Below are positions 45,260 through 54,836 of a DNA stretch of 64,000 nucleotides, in pieces (the stretch's first letter is position 1; each line of letters opens with the position of its first letter). Both the position numbers and the translations under genes were made by a program. Location of the stretch: contig CAWANF010000012.1 in the NCBI GenBank assembly GCA_963783355.1, positions 1 through 64,000 on the forward strand, given 5' to 3'. Origin of the DNA: CAWANF01 sp963783355 (lineage in GTDB: Bacteria; Bacteroidota; Rhodothermia; Balneolales; DATFMH01). The notes under the pieces are model-generated. The model ran no database searches and was not told the DNA's origin. It saw only the letters and a list, made by a program, of their open reading frames with translations.

Positions 45260-46447
45260 ATGAACCAGATTTGTTTCTTCGAGGATACTAATTACAAACA
45301 CTTCTTCCCGCTCACATTAACGCGACCAACGGACTATCTTCGGGTCGGGTTTCTAAGAATTTTCGAAAAATGGACAACATCTTTAAGAACAGGTTCATAT
45401 ACCCGAATTTTGCGACCCGAATTACAAGGTGTTTATCCTGCCCCCGAAATAGATAATCAACCCTGTTTATGGATTAATTCTCGTTTCCTGCCCGATTCTG
45501 ATGTTTTAAAGGAAATAAACTCTCTAAATCCCGGCGAAGGATTAACATTCCAAAAGGAACCGGTTGTTTTCCTTTTAGACGGGGAAAAATCGAACAGATT
45601 GTTCAAACATTTCGAAATAAATTTCCAGGAAGTTCATTTTCGTGAAATAACGAATGGAATACTCATCCAACATATCACCGACATCCTGCATCTTAATGGT
45701 GAACAAATAGATGAAGATATTCAACTGATTCAGCCTGAGGTCATTTTAGATCATCGTTCACCTATCACTATTGAAGGAAAATATCCTGTTTATACGGGCA
45801 ATAATATTCATATCGAACCGGGCAGTATATTTATAACTAAGGACGGACCCATTTACCTGGCTGACGATTCCCATGTGATGGCCGGGGCCATTCTGCGCGG
45901 ACCAATTGCTATATGCGAACATTCAACTATTAAAATGGGTGCGAAAATTTATCCGGGAACGACCATCGGGCCCCATTCTAAAGTTGGCGGCGAGCTAAAC
46001 AACGTAATAATCCAGGGCTTCAGCAATAAAGCACACGATGGATTTTTAGGTAATTCCATTTTAGGCGAGTGGTGCAACCTGGGAGCCGACACGAATAATT
46101 CCAATTTGAAAAATAATTACAGCTCGGTCCGGCTGACGGATTTTGAATCGGGCGAATCCTATGATACCGGACTCCAGTTTTGTGGAATGCTCATGGGTGA
46201 CCACTGCAAGACAGCTATTAATACCATGATTAACACCGGTAGTATTTTTGGTGTAAACTGTAATATCGTATCCGGTGATTTCCCGCCAAAATACCTGCCT
46301 TCATTCAGCTGGTACGCCCAGGGCAAGAATGAAGTTTATAATTTTGATAAAGCTATGCAGACCTCGGAAAAAATGATGGTCCGCAGGGGATTGGAATTGA
46401 CTGATGATTATAAGTCAATGATGAAGCATCTTTACGATAATCGGTAA
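45260..46447 (+). CDS. Alternative GlmU-like sugar nucleotidyltransferase
   Basis: A 395-residue protein that begins ICFFEDTNYKHFFPLTLTRP, the mark of the alternative bacterial GlmU family found in Bacteroidota and relatives (uridylyltransferase/acetyltransferase type). The first half is an unusual nucleotidyltransferase without the classical GxGTRM loop. From about residue 195 hexapeptide repeats form a left-handed beta-helix (HIEPGSIFITKDGPIYLADD, HSTIKMGAKIYPGTTIGPHS). It is divergent from glmS by 215 bp, and together they give a short route to UDP-GlcNAc. Confidence 0.88.
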   Translation: MNQICFFEDTNYKHFFPLTLTRPTDYLRVGFLRIFEKWTTSLRTGSYTRILRPELQGVYPAPEIDNQPCLWINSRFLPDSDVLKEINSLNPGEGLTFQKEPVVFLLDGEKSNRLFKHFEINFQEVHFREITNGILIQHITDILHLNGEQIDEDIQLIQPEVILDHRSPITIEGKYPVYTGNNIHIEPGSIFITKDGPIYLADDSHVMAGAILRGPIAICEHSTIKMGAKIYPGTTIGPHSKVGGELNNVIIQGFSNKAHDGFLGNSILGEWCNLGADTNNSNLKNNYSSVRLTDFESGESYDTGLQFCGMLMGDHCKTAINTMINTGSIFGVNCNIVSGDFPPKYLPSFSWYAQGKNEVYNFDKAMQTSEKMMVRRGLELTDDYKSMMKHLYDNR

Positions 46448-46473
46448 GGATTGATAAATTTTTAGGAAAGCTC

Positions 46474-46504
46474 ATTGAATTTTGAGTAAAACTCCATATC
46501 TTTG
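46474..46504 (+). promoter_or_regulatory. Candidate Bacteroidota-type promoter ahead of tRNA-Leu
   Basis: ATTG (46474-46477), a 19-base gap, then TATCTTTG (46497-46504) fit the TTTG-N19-TAnnTTTG pattern. It lies about 190 bp before the tRNA. Confidence 0.4.
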
Positions 46505-46691
46505 AAATCCTGTTTCAGGAATGTTTTTTCACATACTGATTTAATATAAAAAGTTTTAAAAAACCGGAATTTTGTTCAGAGATCAAAACCTGAGCAAATT
46601 TAAAACCGGAGCATATTTATAATATGTGAGGATTTTAAATTTGTAATTATGCAAAGCTTGGACAAATGAGCTTTTTTGAAAGATTTTTAAT

Positions 46692-46775
46692 GCCGAAGTG
46701 GTGGAATTGGTAGACGCGCACGTTTCAGGGGCGTGTGGGAGCAATCCCGTGGGGGTTCGAGTCCCCCCTTCGGCA
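46692..46775 (+). tRNA. tRNA-Leu (anticodon CAG)
   Basis: The acceptor arms GCCGAAG and CTTCGGC pair perfectly with A as the discriminator base. The anticodon stem CACGT/GCGTG holds the loop TTCAGGG (anticodon CAG). There is a long variable arm (TGGGAGC...CCGT), as in leucine tRNAs, and a T arm GGGGGTTCGAGTCCCCC. The 3' CCA is not encoded. A terminator follows 9 bp downstream. Confidence 0.96.
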
Positions 46776-46784
46776 CAGAACATT

Positions 46785-46828
46785 GAGCCAATTTATTAAA
46801 ATACAATAAGTTGGCTCTTTTTATTTTT
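46785..46828 (+). terminator. Intrinsic terminator after tRNA-Leu
   Basis: GAGCCAA (46785-46791) pairs with TTGGCTC (46811-46817), with an additional TATT/AATA inner pairing, and is followed by a T-rich run. Confidence 0.85.
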
Positions 46829-46873
46829 AATAGGTAACGCAATTATTAATAATGCTGTGCCCCTCCTCCCGAT

Positions 46874-46981
46874 TTATGTACCATTCAAAAGTAGAGAATT
46901 GAGGGTGTTGTTATACTGTTCAAGGAACATCTCAGGAGTCAGTCCCTGCAGGGACTGATGCGGACGGAAGCCGTTATATTC
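46874..46981 (-). mobile_element. 3' remnant of an IS3-type transposase
   Basis: On the minus strand 35 codons and a stop read YNGFRPHQSLQGLTPEMF and then LEQYNNTLNS, the C-terminal end of an IS3/IS481-type DDE transposase (rve_3 segment). The rest of the gene is missing. TGTGCCCCTCCTCCC at 46856 may be part of its terminal repeat. It joins directly to the sulfatase fragment within a few bases of 46981. Confidence 0.75.
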
Positions 46982-47864
46982 GCAACTATATGCCTAACCG
47001 CATTTATGGGCAACATATTAAATATATGTTTAAGGATCCTGCATATCCAGCCTGGAAGAACGCTTATGAAAGAGGGATACTAAATAAAACCCAGTCGAAG
47101 TTTTGGAATACCAAACCGCCCGAAAAGTTGTACGACTGCATAGAAGACCCGGATAACGTGCGGAACCCGGCCGAGAATCCGGATTATGCGGGCGTGCTTA
47201 GGCGTATGCGCAAGGCTAATAAAAGATGGATCTGCCAAATGCACGACGCCGGGTTTATGCCGGAAACCATGATGCTAATGCGAGTAAAAAAAGCCCTCTA
47301 TAATAGTCATGCGAATGGTAAGGTACAGTTGCATGCATTAAACGTGTTGCGGACCTTTGGCACTGGAGCTATGCCTCTGCTACCGGAACTCGAAGCGCTG
47401 GAGCAAAAATCTCCACCGTCGAAGGCTGACTGCTATGGATTAGGAGTATTTATAATAAGATATATGATCAGACAGTTGCTGGAGGCTAAGAAGGGCTCTT
47501 GGTGATAAAAGCAGTTTGTTCCTCAATGCAAATATTTGGCACAACGGGGTATTGTTGCAATGGTTAAACTGATGGAAACAATGATCTTGATTCAGCATTG
47601 AGTTCTATATATGCACTATGAAATGGATAAATAAATATTAAAAGGATATACTACCTATCCCAAGGTGCCTCAATCGGCTATCCTTTTGAGAAAGGGAAGC
47701 ATCCACATTGGAAGTTATATACCAGTCCCCTCAAAATGCCACCAGGGATCTGGACTCTGCGTACCAAAGCCATTCGCTATGGATATAAAGAAAGCCAGGT
47801 AACAACGGCTACATATCATGTCGTTAGCAAAACGAAGTTTGAAAATTTAATTGCCAAAAATTAA
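46975..47864 (+). pseudogene. 3' half of a heparan/sulfoglucosamine-type sulfatase, truncated and frameshifted
   Basis: The frame at about 46975-47505 reads YIRNYMPNRIYGQ, then KPPEKLYDCIEDPDNV and MRKANKRWICQMHDAGF; this is the C-terminal half of S1 sulfatases of the N-sulfoglucosamine sulfohydrolase group (KYIRNYMPHRIYGQ and KPPEELYDLENDP patterns). A decayed middle (47506-47630) follows. From 47631 another frame, ending at TAA 47864, reads SQGASIGYPFEKGKHPHW and WTLRTKAIRYGYKES, a chitobiase-like C-terminal module found at the end of such sulfatases. The catalytic N-terminal half is absent, cut where the IS remnant begins. It cannot be active. Confidence 0.8.
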
Positions 47865-47879
47865 TTGATTCTAAATAAA

Positions 47880-49094
47880 ATGAGTGTACCCGCATTTCAC
47901 ATTTTAGCCAAACCGATAGGTCCAATATGTAACATGGACTGCGAATATTGTTTCTATCTGGAGAAAGAAAATCTCTACCCCGAAGACCAAAAACACAAAA
48001 GTTTCAGAATGTCACCGGAAATACTGGAACAGTATGTTAAACAATACATCCAAACTCAAAAGGCTTCTGAAATAAATTTTGCATGGCAGGGTGGAGAGCC
48101 AACGTTGATGGGGGTTGATTTCTTCAAAAGAGTGGTAGAACTACAGAAAAAATATTCGGATGGCAAGCGTATCAGAAATGCCTTCCAGACCAATGGGGTA
48201 AAACTCAATGACGAATGGTGCTCCTTTTTTGCTGAAAATAAATTTTTGATAGGTATTTCTATCGACGGTCCCCGTCAAATTCATAATTCCTACAGGATTT
48301 TTAAAAGTGGGGAGCCAACCTTCGACAATGTCATGCGAGGCATCGAATTCCTGAAAAAGCATAATGTAGAGTTCAATACCCTGACATGTGTACATCATAA
48401 CAATGAGGATCAGGGCCGCATCATATATCGGTTTTTAAAGCGAATTGGAAGCCAATATATGCAATTCATTCCAATCGTTGAACGAAAAGCGGATGAAATG
48501 GAAGTGAATATCCTAAGCCTGATTGAACCTAATAGCGCTATCAAAGCTCCGATTACGGACTGGTCAGTCAACTCTGTAAACTATGGACAATTTCTGATAG
48601 ATGTTTTTGACGAATGGTTAAAAAAAGATGTGGGCAACATATATGTCCAAATGTTTGACGTTGCTCTTGCGAATTGGTATGGAGCTCCCTCCGGACTATG
48701 CGTTTTTTCAGAGACCTGTGGAAAAGCTTTGGCGGTGGAGCATAACGGAGATCTTTATTCCTGCGATCATTTTGTATATCCCGAGTATAAATTGGGAAAC
48801 ATAATGAATACATCACTCGGAGATATGGTCAATTCTTCATTCCAACAAACCTTTGGGGAAGATAAGAAGTCAAAACTTCCCCGATACTGCCGGGAATGTG
48901 ATTACCGTTTTGCTTGTCATGGTGGTTGTCCCAAGCAACGATTTATTCAGACACCGGATGGAGAAGATGGCTTGAATTATTTATGCCGGGGGTACAAAAA
49001 ATTCTTTAGCCATATAGATCCGTATATGCGTTATATGGCCAATGAGTTGCAAAATCACAGGCCCCCTTCCAATGTTATGAAATGGAGGAGTTAA
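47880..49094 (+). CDS. Anaerobic sulfatase-maturating enzyme (radical SAM, SPASM)
   Basis: A 404-residue enzyme that turns the active-site Cys or Ser of sulfatases into formylglycine. The SAM cluster motif CNMDCEYC is at about residues 18-25, WQGGEPTL follows, and the SPASM part has CGKALAVEHNGDLYSCDHFV (with the catalytic Asp after Cys), CRECDYRFACHGGCPK and a last Cys in NYLCRGY for the two auxiliary clusters. All cluster cysteines appear present. The start ATG 47880 is preferred to TTG 47865. It overlaps the next sulfatase stub by 13 bp, which is the classical maturase-sulfatase coupling. Both neighbouring sulfatases are broken, so it is an orphan locally. Confidence 0.93.
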   Translation: MSVPAFHILAKPIGPICNMDCEYCFYLEKENLYPEDQKHKSFRMSPEILEQYVKQYIQTQKASEINFAWQGGEPTLMGVDFFKRVVELQKKYSDGKRIRNAFQTNGVKLNDEWCSFFAENKFLIGISIDGPRQIHNSYRIFKSGEPTFDNVMRGIEFLKKHNVEFNTLTCVHHNNEDQGRIIYRFLKRIGSQYMQFIPIVERKADEMEVNILSLIEPNSAIKAPITDWSVNSVNYGQFLIDVFDEWLKKDVGNIYVQMFDVALANWYGAPSGLCVFSETCGKALAVEHNGDLYSCDHFVYPEYKLGNIMNTSLGDMVNSSFQQTFGEDKKSKLPRYCRECDYRFACHGGCPKQRFIQTPDGEDGLNYLCRGYKKFFSHIDPYMRYMANELQNHRPPSNVMKWRS

Positions 49095-49333
49095 ATATAA
49101 GTAGAAGAGAATTTGCCAAACGATTGGCAGCGGGTGTAGATGGAACTGTGTTATTAAACCAATGGCCATCATCATCATTCGCAAATGATTTGGGCAAAGA
49201 CGGGAAACGTCCGAATATTCTTTTTATAAAGTCCGGCCAACATACCTTTAATTGTTCTGGTTATGCAGGCGTCCCATTTATAAAAGCCCAGGATTTAGAT
49301 AGAATAGCAAAAGAAGGAGTTCAGGTGAACTAA
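49082..49333 (+). pseudogene. 5' stub of a second sulfatase
   Basis: The frame begins with a Tat-like start (NISRREFAKRLAAG) and continues RPNILFIKSGQHTFNCSGYA and DLDRIAKEGVQVN before a stop. This is the first 83 residues of a sulfatase; the formylglycine motif CxPSR comes later and is missing. The metal-binding position normally D in ILFIMSDQH is G here (KSGQH). Another frame after the stop reads TPYIPYVNEHDDVGLCINGT, which I cannot place. Decayed gene following the maturase. Confidence 0.8.
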
Positions 49334-49413
49334 CTTTTTTAACTCCCTATATTCCTTATGTTAATGAACATGATGATGTTGGGCTATGTATCAATGGGAC
49401 AATATATAAACAC

Positions 49414-51591
49414 ATGAAAAAAACGATACTTTTACTATTTATCAATCTTTTGTTCCCCCTGAGCCTCTTGGCTCAAACTCCGGATGCCCCTATTAGTCCT
49501 GCCGAGGCTGTTTCCATGCTGGGAAAGGGAATACTTTTGGAACCACAGGCCGGGAATGTAAATATTTCAGTTTCTACGGTATATAAACCAGAATATGGAG
49601 ATTCCATCAAATCTGCCGGCTTCAAAAGCGTTAGGATAAGATACCAGGGCAAAAATAATCCCATGATGATAGCTATCAAAAAAGGTCCGCCGTATGGTGC
49701 ACATGTGGATAGTTTGTTGGATGAAACTAATTTCATTATTAATGACTTGCTTAAAAAGAATTTGGCTGTAGTTCTGACTTTTTATGGCCTGACCGGCGAT
49801 AATCCCGGTGATTTACAAAAAATGGCTGATTGGTGGAGCTTTGTTGCCAACCGGTTCAAAAACAAAAGTCATAAGTTGATTTTTAATTTGTTTGTGGAGC
49901 CGTGGGGACTGGTCAAACTCCCTGATCATCATAGGATTATGGATTATTACAATGCTATCACCAAAGATATCAGAAAAACCAATCCCGACAGGCTCCTTAT
50001 TTATTTTAAAATTCCTCCTCCTGATGCCGGCATTGATCCTTATGGCCCGGGAACGAAATATTTTATGACCAGGGCGTATGATCCGGTACCTCAGGATGCC
50101 GGTATTTATTATATGTGGGATACCCATGTGCTGAAACCGGACACAAGGGACAATGTACGACTGGTACAACAGGCTTGGGAATATATGGATTCTACTAAAC
50201 AGGTGGTGTGGATTGGCGCCTGGAATGCCAAAAATACCGATAACAAAATGTGGACTGCCAGACCCATGACTATTCTCACCACACGACGCTTGATCGACAG
50301 GGGTATCTCATCTGCCTATCTGATGATGTTTGACGGTTACAACAGCATTTATGATGCAGATATCGATAGAAACGGCAACGGCAAACTGAACGAATGGGCT
50401 TATCCCGAACTGGTGAATTTATTGACTTCCGGTCCGGACATCTGGTGGAATATGCTGACTAATCCCGGATTTGAAAACGGAATAAAGAATTGGAGAGTTT
50501 TGGTAAGCGGTTATTCTGTGAAAGAAAAAAATGGAAACCACTATTTGAGCCTGCCCGAAACCCAAAATAACACGGTAAAAATAACGCAGGATATTACACT
50601 GGCGTTGAAAAATAATGGCGCCGGGAAATATGATGTACTGGGTTATTTTACTTCATCGGGCAAGAGCACCGTGAAATTTGTGGTGAAAGGAAGAACAGCC
50701 GACGGCCGTGCTTTTCAATATGCAGGGATTCCTCATACTGTCTATGCCGGAATTCCAAAACTGATCCACGACAAGATTCGTGCAGGCTGGAGCGGGAAGA
50801 TTGAAACCGCGAAACTCCTCGTTGAAATTAGCGGGGATTCGATAACCGTGGACAAACTGGGGCTGACACAGTTTTATTATCAACATCCCAGGTTAGACAT
50901 TTCCCTCTGGCCGGGAGAAAGAATTCATCACGGCAATTATACTAAGAGAGGCAATTCAATTATGGAAATAAATCGAAAGATCAGGAGACTAATGGATAAT
51001 AGTATTAGGAATAACAGTCACATAATTGTTTCTCTTGCAAAACAAATCAATGCCACAACCAAACAATTAGAGTCCAGATTGATACAACTGATTGGTTCGG
51101 ATTATCAATACACTTCCGAAGGCATGCAATACCGGATTGACGGTTATTATCAGGGGTATGCCAACAACCAATTCAAAAATATGGTGAAAAGATATATCCG
51201 CGGGAAAGATCGAACTGCAGAGACGCTGGACAATAAGTTGATAAATCTGCAAAATCAGGTACGCGATTATTTTATTCTAAACAACAAGGGATTCAGAGAA
51301 TTGTTTTACAATGTTTTCCGAGGATATCCACCAACGGCTGAAAGAAACATTGACATAGATACTACTGTTTCAATAAACGGGATGACCCTCAAAGCCAATG
51401 AGTCCGGAGCCACTTACCGCTGGTGCGACTGTAATAATCTTTATAATCCCATTGGTGGCGCTACCGGTAGGACTTTTACGCCCGACTCATCTGGAAACTA
51501 TGCAGTACAAATCAGTAAAAACGGCTTTGTTATAACTTCCAGGTGCTTCCGGGTGCGTCATACAGAAAAAAAAGACAATCTTAAGCAGTAG
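49414..51591 (+). CDS. Secreted GH5-like protein lacking the usual nucleophile
   Basis: A 725-residue exported protein (signal peptide ending LLAQ, about residue 21). Residues 30-345 resemble a GH5 barrel: GFKSVRIRY and KLIFNLFVEPWG hold the acid/base Glu162, but the Asn that precedes it is Val. Where GH5 has the nucleophile in IGEFG, this has VWIGAWNA (Ala269). An EF-hand loop DIDRNGNGKLNE lies at 316-327. A CBM-like beta-sandwich follows (347-490, NPGFENGIKNW), then a helical stretch (505-640) and a terminal Ig-like module (650-715, CDCNNLYNPIGGATGRTFTP). Such modules end many secreted Bacteroidota proteins. It may bind rather than cleave glycans. Confidence 0.75.
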   Translation: MKKTILLLFINLLFPLSLLAQTPDAPISPAEAVSMLGKGILLEPQAGNVNISVSTVYKPEYGDSIKSAGFKSVRIRYQGKNNPMMIAIKKGPPYGAHVDSLLDETNFIINDLLKKNLAVVLTFYGLTGDNPGDLQKMADWWSFVANRFKNKSHKLIFNLFVEPWGLVKLPDHHRIMDYYNAITKDIRKTNPDRLLIYFKIPPPDAGIDPYGPGTKYFMTRAYDPVPQDAGIYYMWDTHVLKPDTRDNVRLVQQAWEYMDSTKQVVWIGAWNAKNTDNKMWTARPMTILTTRRLIDRGISSAYLMMFDGYNSIYDADIDRNGNGKLNEWAYPELVNLLTSGPDIWWNMLTNPGFENGIKNWRVLVSGYSVKEKNGNHYLSLPETQNNTVKITQDITLALKNNGAGKYDVLGYFTSSGKSTVKFVVKGRTADGRAFQYAGIPHTVYAGIPKLIHDKIRAGWSGKIETAKLLVEISGDSITVDKLGLTQFYYQHPRLDISLWPGERIHHGNYTKRGNSIMEINRKIRRLMDNSIRNNSHIIVSLAKQINATTKQLESRLIQLIGSDYQYTSEGMQYRIDGYYQGYANNQFKNMVKRYIRGKDRTAETLDNKLINLQNQVRDYFILNNKGFRELFYNVFRGYPPTAERNIDIDTTVSINGMTLKANESGATYRWCDCNNLYNPIGGATGRTFTPDSSGNYAVQISKNGFVITSRCFRVRHTEKKDNLKQ

Positions 51592-51676
51592 CGGCATCAA
51601 AAATATTATTAATCAGCTAAATGGAAGGGAATTCCACGATGTCAAATACTTACTATAAAAAAGGGAGAAGCATCCA

Positions 51677-53113
51677 TCAAAAATTCAAGACAATCGTGTG
51701 TAATGACATCGGTGGCATATCCACTTTAATAGTATCATTACCAGGCACAAAAGATATGTCACTCAGGGACTTTGCATTGTCTTCAGTCACGTCAGATGTT
51801 ATGTAATGCGATACGGAAGTGACTCCATGCGGCAACGCTATAGGCTGAAGTATCCGACTCTGGCCTTCGAACCATAGTTCTATGACCACTTTTTTTCCTC
51901 CGGGAGAAACAAAAGCTGATCCCATCAGTCCCGGCCGGGATACACTCAGAGCAATTCGTTTAAATCCCGGATGGATATAATTAGCAAACTGCTTAAAAGC
52001 ATAATACCTTTTAGGAACGATTACTTCATTATTGGTATACATCACAAGGGCAACGCCCGGTCCGCCATCCGATTTACCATAAAATACATGAACCATGTAG
52101 GCTGTCATGCCGCCTTTATTAAACCCATTGATCATCCATTTAATGTAGTGCTCTGCATTACTCATCCCCGAACTCCGGGGTTTTAAAACCGCCGATTCAG
52201 TAACCCAAACCGGCTTGTTATCACTTGCCATTTTCAGACCTTTCCAGTTTGCATTGTTATTCAGGTCGGCGTAGGTATGTGTAGCCACAACATCGACAGC
52301 CTCTCTAACGGAAGGATTGGCAAACATTTTTTTGATATAATATGTCGTCCCCACAGGTTTTCCATTCCCCGCATTTACCCGGAAGCATGCCGGGGATATG
52401 ATTTTGGTATTCATGCCTTTAGCAATGAGCTGTCGATGCAGATTGGTAACCATCGAATCCATCTGTTCCGGCGTTAAGTCCATAGACGTGTATCTTACGT
52501 GATAATCAGGCTCATTGGCAGGAGAAATATCCGTAACATGAATACCATACCGATTTTTCATGCCCTGAAGAAAAGCTGTCAAAAACTTACTGTACTTTTC
52601 TTCCCCTCCCGGAATAAGATGTCCTCCGTTTTTACTGCTGTCATTACTTTTTAGCCAGGCAGGAGCGCTGTTGCAGTTGCCTATGATATAATCAAAGCCA
52701 TCGGTATTTAATGCCATCGCGTCTTTAAGGGCTTCCGCAACATACCGCGATCGATAATCAGCCGGATCACTTTCATAATTTTTCCAGTCCAAAGTGCTGC
52801 TTTCGGAAGGCTGCAAACCGGAGTACACAAAAAACCGAATCATGTTAACATCTAAATCCTTAAAGCATAGTTTCTCAACCTTATCCCGAATAGCAGAATC
52901 CGTCGTGTACAGGTCCCGGGTTCCACGCTTTATACCACCTCCAAAACCATCAATCGTTTGAAAAGTCAATGACTTATCAAATGTTATTGTTTTTCCTTTT
53001 GCAATCAGTCCGGTTCCGTCACTTTTGGTGGTACTATGCCGAAAGCTTTTACATGAAATAGAAAAAACAATAATGTTAACAAACAATATAGCTTTTGAAT
53101 ATCCCTTATTCAC
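51677..53113 (-). CDS. GH30-family glycoside hydrolase, lipoprotein
   Basis: A 478-residue (beta/alpha)8 enzyme with a beta-sandwich side domain at both ends. IVFSISC gives a lipobox (Cys21), so it is anchored on a membrane, perhaps exposed at the surface. The acid/base Glu201 lies in SPANEPDYH and the nucleophile Glu306 in VWVTESAV; FQTIDGFGG at 51 is the usual entry. Activities in GH30 include glucosylceramidase, beta-1,6-glucanase, beta-xylosidase and glucuronoxylanase; which applies here cannot be read. It is the last gene of the minus-strand carbohydrate block, convergent to the GH5-like gene. Confidence 0.9.
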   Translation of the reverse strand: MNKGYSKAILFVNIIVFSISCKSFRHSTTKSDGTGLIAKGKTITFDKSLTFQTIDGFGGGIKRGTRDLYTTDSAIRDKVEKLCFKDLDVNMIRFFVYSGLQPSESSTLDWKNYESDPADYRSRYVAEALKDAMALNTDGFDYIIGNCNSAPAWLKSNDSSKNGGHLIPGGEEKYSKFLTAFLQGMKNRYGIHVTDISPANEPDYHVRYTSMDLTPEQMDSMVTNLHRQLIAKGMNTKIISPACFRVNAGNGKPVGTTYYIKKMFANPSVREAVDVVATHTYADLNNNANWKGLKMASDNKPVWVTESAVLKPRSSGMSNAEHYIKWMINGFNKGGMTAYMVHVFYGKSDGGPGVALVMYTNNEVIVPKRYYAFKQFANYIHPGFKRIALSVSRPGLMGSAFVSPGGKKVVIELWFEGQSRILQPIALPHGVTSVSHYITSDVTEDNAKSLSDISFVPGNDTIKVDMPPMSLHTIVLNF

Positions 53114-53257
53114 AATAAACCTTTGCTGTTATTATTATCTCCATGTACGATTTGACCGTAAAATTAAAGCTTGAATTTAATTTACAGAGATAAAATAAGA
53201 GCTAGCTTCTTCATAATTAAGGCCATTATCGCTGAACTTAAAGTCCATCGTTCCTCT

Positions 53258-54721
53258 TTACTTTGGTATTATAGTCAAGAATACTCTTTCGTATCTTGTT
53301 AGTGAAGGTTTCCCGTGATCTGTCACTGCTAAAATAAATTGAGTGGTTACTGTCTTTTTAACCTCAGGGGCTTTCAGATATACTCCATATACTCCAGGTC
53401 CGTTTGCCGGAGCAATCTTAATCTGTTTTTTATATGTTCCTGCCTCCGGATAGTTAAACCAAAGGTAACTGAGATGATCACCATCAGGATCAGTTGCAGT
53501 GGCTTTCAAACCAAAGCCCTGTCCTGATTTTACAGTCATATGTTGGGGAACCAATAATTTTGGAACGGGTGGATGATTGGCCTGTTTAAATGATTCCGTG
53601 CACCATTCCATTCGTGCGGCAAAATCATTTTGGAAAGCAACACGCCAGCGAAACAATGTTGCTTTATTACTGGTAAATGTAACCGTATCCGGTCGAACTG
53701 CGCGTCCATATTTACTATGAGTGAATGGAGTATAGGAGTCAACCGCATTGGTCCAGATTGGGCGGGTCTCCGGTACTATCGGAACCCCTGAATTTCCCTT
53801 TTGTTTAGGATTGAATTTAGGCTTATACAATTCATAACGGCCGCCCCAGCCACCCCAGTTTGGATGTTCAGGGTAATTCAATCCATTCGGAATCAGCCCC
53901 AGGTAGGAAGGGGTATCTCCCTCCATTCCCCAGGATACATCAGGATATTCAGCACCCAGCGGGCCATGCCCTTGTTGAATATGTTTTTCCAGCCAGCTAT
54001 TGCTTATTACGTTGTTATTTATTCCCGGAAAAACGCCATTAATGGCACTCCATGTCGCTCTGCCGTAATCATCACCCGGGCTTACGATATAGAACAGGTT
54101 CGGAAAGTTTTTTCTGATCCATACACCGCTGTTATCCTGGTCGGAGATGGTATGTACTCTGAGCCTTGAAATTAATTTTTGGGCCTCGGCTTTAGGCTCC
54201 GTTGTTCTAATCTCATATAACGCCTGTGCGAGTGTATTTACCCCTCCCCATGCACATATCCATAAGGGACGGCTATCTTTTTCTTTAAGTATCTTTATAA
54301 TCAAATTTGAGCCTGGTGAATTTTTTCCCTTACCGACTCCTTTCATTCCATGTTCTGAAATACCATGCGATACTTTATTTAAAAGTGATTCCGCACTGGG
54401 AAAACCTGGTTCATTCTTATTAAGATTAGCTTGTACTTTGCCATAAGCCCGGATAATTTGTTTTATTAATTCAGGGTGCGGTGTCCCTTGCCAAACAGAT
54501 GTAGTGGCAATTAATCCTTGAATATCAATTTCATTGGAGTACAAAAGTAAACGAACCATAGATTCCTGATCGTCCGGATCGGATCCAATATCCGTTAATA
54601 TTATAACTCTGAGTTTTGGCTCTATCCTTGTGCTTTGCACACTATTTTTATGTATCTGTGCAAAAAGAGTGTAAATGGGAACTATCAAAGTAAAAACAAT
54701 CAGGCAAATAAAGGTTTTCAT
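53258..54721 (-). CDS. Exported DUF1593 (nucleoside-hydrolase-like) protein A with C-terminal Ig-like domain
   Basis: A 487-residue protein with a signal peptide ending LFAQ (about residue 22); start ATG 54721 is used. The DUF1593 domain (about 30-370) opens with ILTDIGSDPDDQESMVRLLL, a calcium-type Asp cluster like that of nucleoside hydrolases, then AWGGVNTLAQAL, GPLGAEYP, MEGDTPSYL and NWGGWGGRYE. The last 100 residues (from NHPPVPKL) are an Ig-like cadherin-type module. The substrate of the family is uncertain. First of three paralogues in a row. Confidence 0.85.
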   Translation of the reverse strand: MKTFICLIVFTLIVPIYTLFAQIHKNSVQSTRIEPKLRVIILTDIGSDPDDQESMVRLLLYSNEIDIQGLIATTSVWQGTPHPELIKQIIRAYGKVQANLNKNEPGFPSAESLLNKVSHGISEHGMKGVGKGKNSPGSNLIIKILKEKDSRPLWICAWGGVNTLAQALYEIRTTEPKAEAQKLISRLRVHTISDQDNSGVWIRKNFPNLFYIVSPGDDYGRATWSAINGVFPGINNNVISNSWLEKHIQQGHGPLGAEYPDVSWGMEGDTPSYLGLIPNGLNYPEHPNWGGWGGRYELYKPKFNPKQKGNSGVPIVPETRPIWTNAVDSYTPFTHSKYGRAVRPDTVTFTSNKATLFRWRVAFQNDFAARMEWCTESFKQANHPPVPKLLVPQHMTVKSGQGFGLKATATDPDGDHLSYLWFNYPEAGTYKKQIKIAPANGPGVYGVYLKAPEVKKTVTTQFILAVTDHGKPSLTRYERVFLTIIPK

Positions 54722-54836
54722 ATACTTTATTTTATGGTTAAAAATCAATTTTAAAAGAATAGGTATCATATGACTTATGGTTATTGTTTTTCGAAGTTTT
54801 TCGGTCTGTATCCTAAGCCATTATTGAAACTCAAAG

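Noticed and set aside
46583..46783. Minus-strand 66-codon frame reading GGTRTPTGLLPHAPETCA
   Set aside because: It is the antisense translation of the tRNA-Leu gene, a well-known false protein family.
51621..51806. Plus-strand 61-codon frame after the GH5-like gene
   Set aside because: Most of it is antisense to the end of the GH30 gene.
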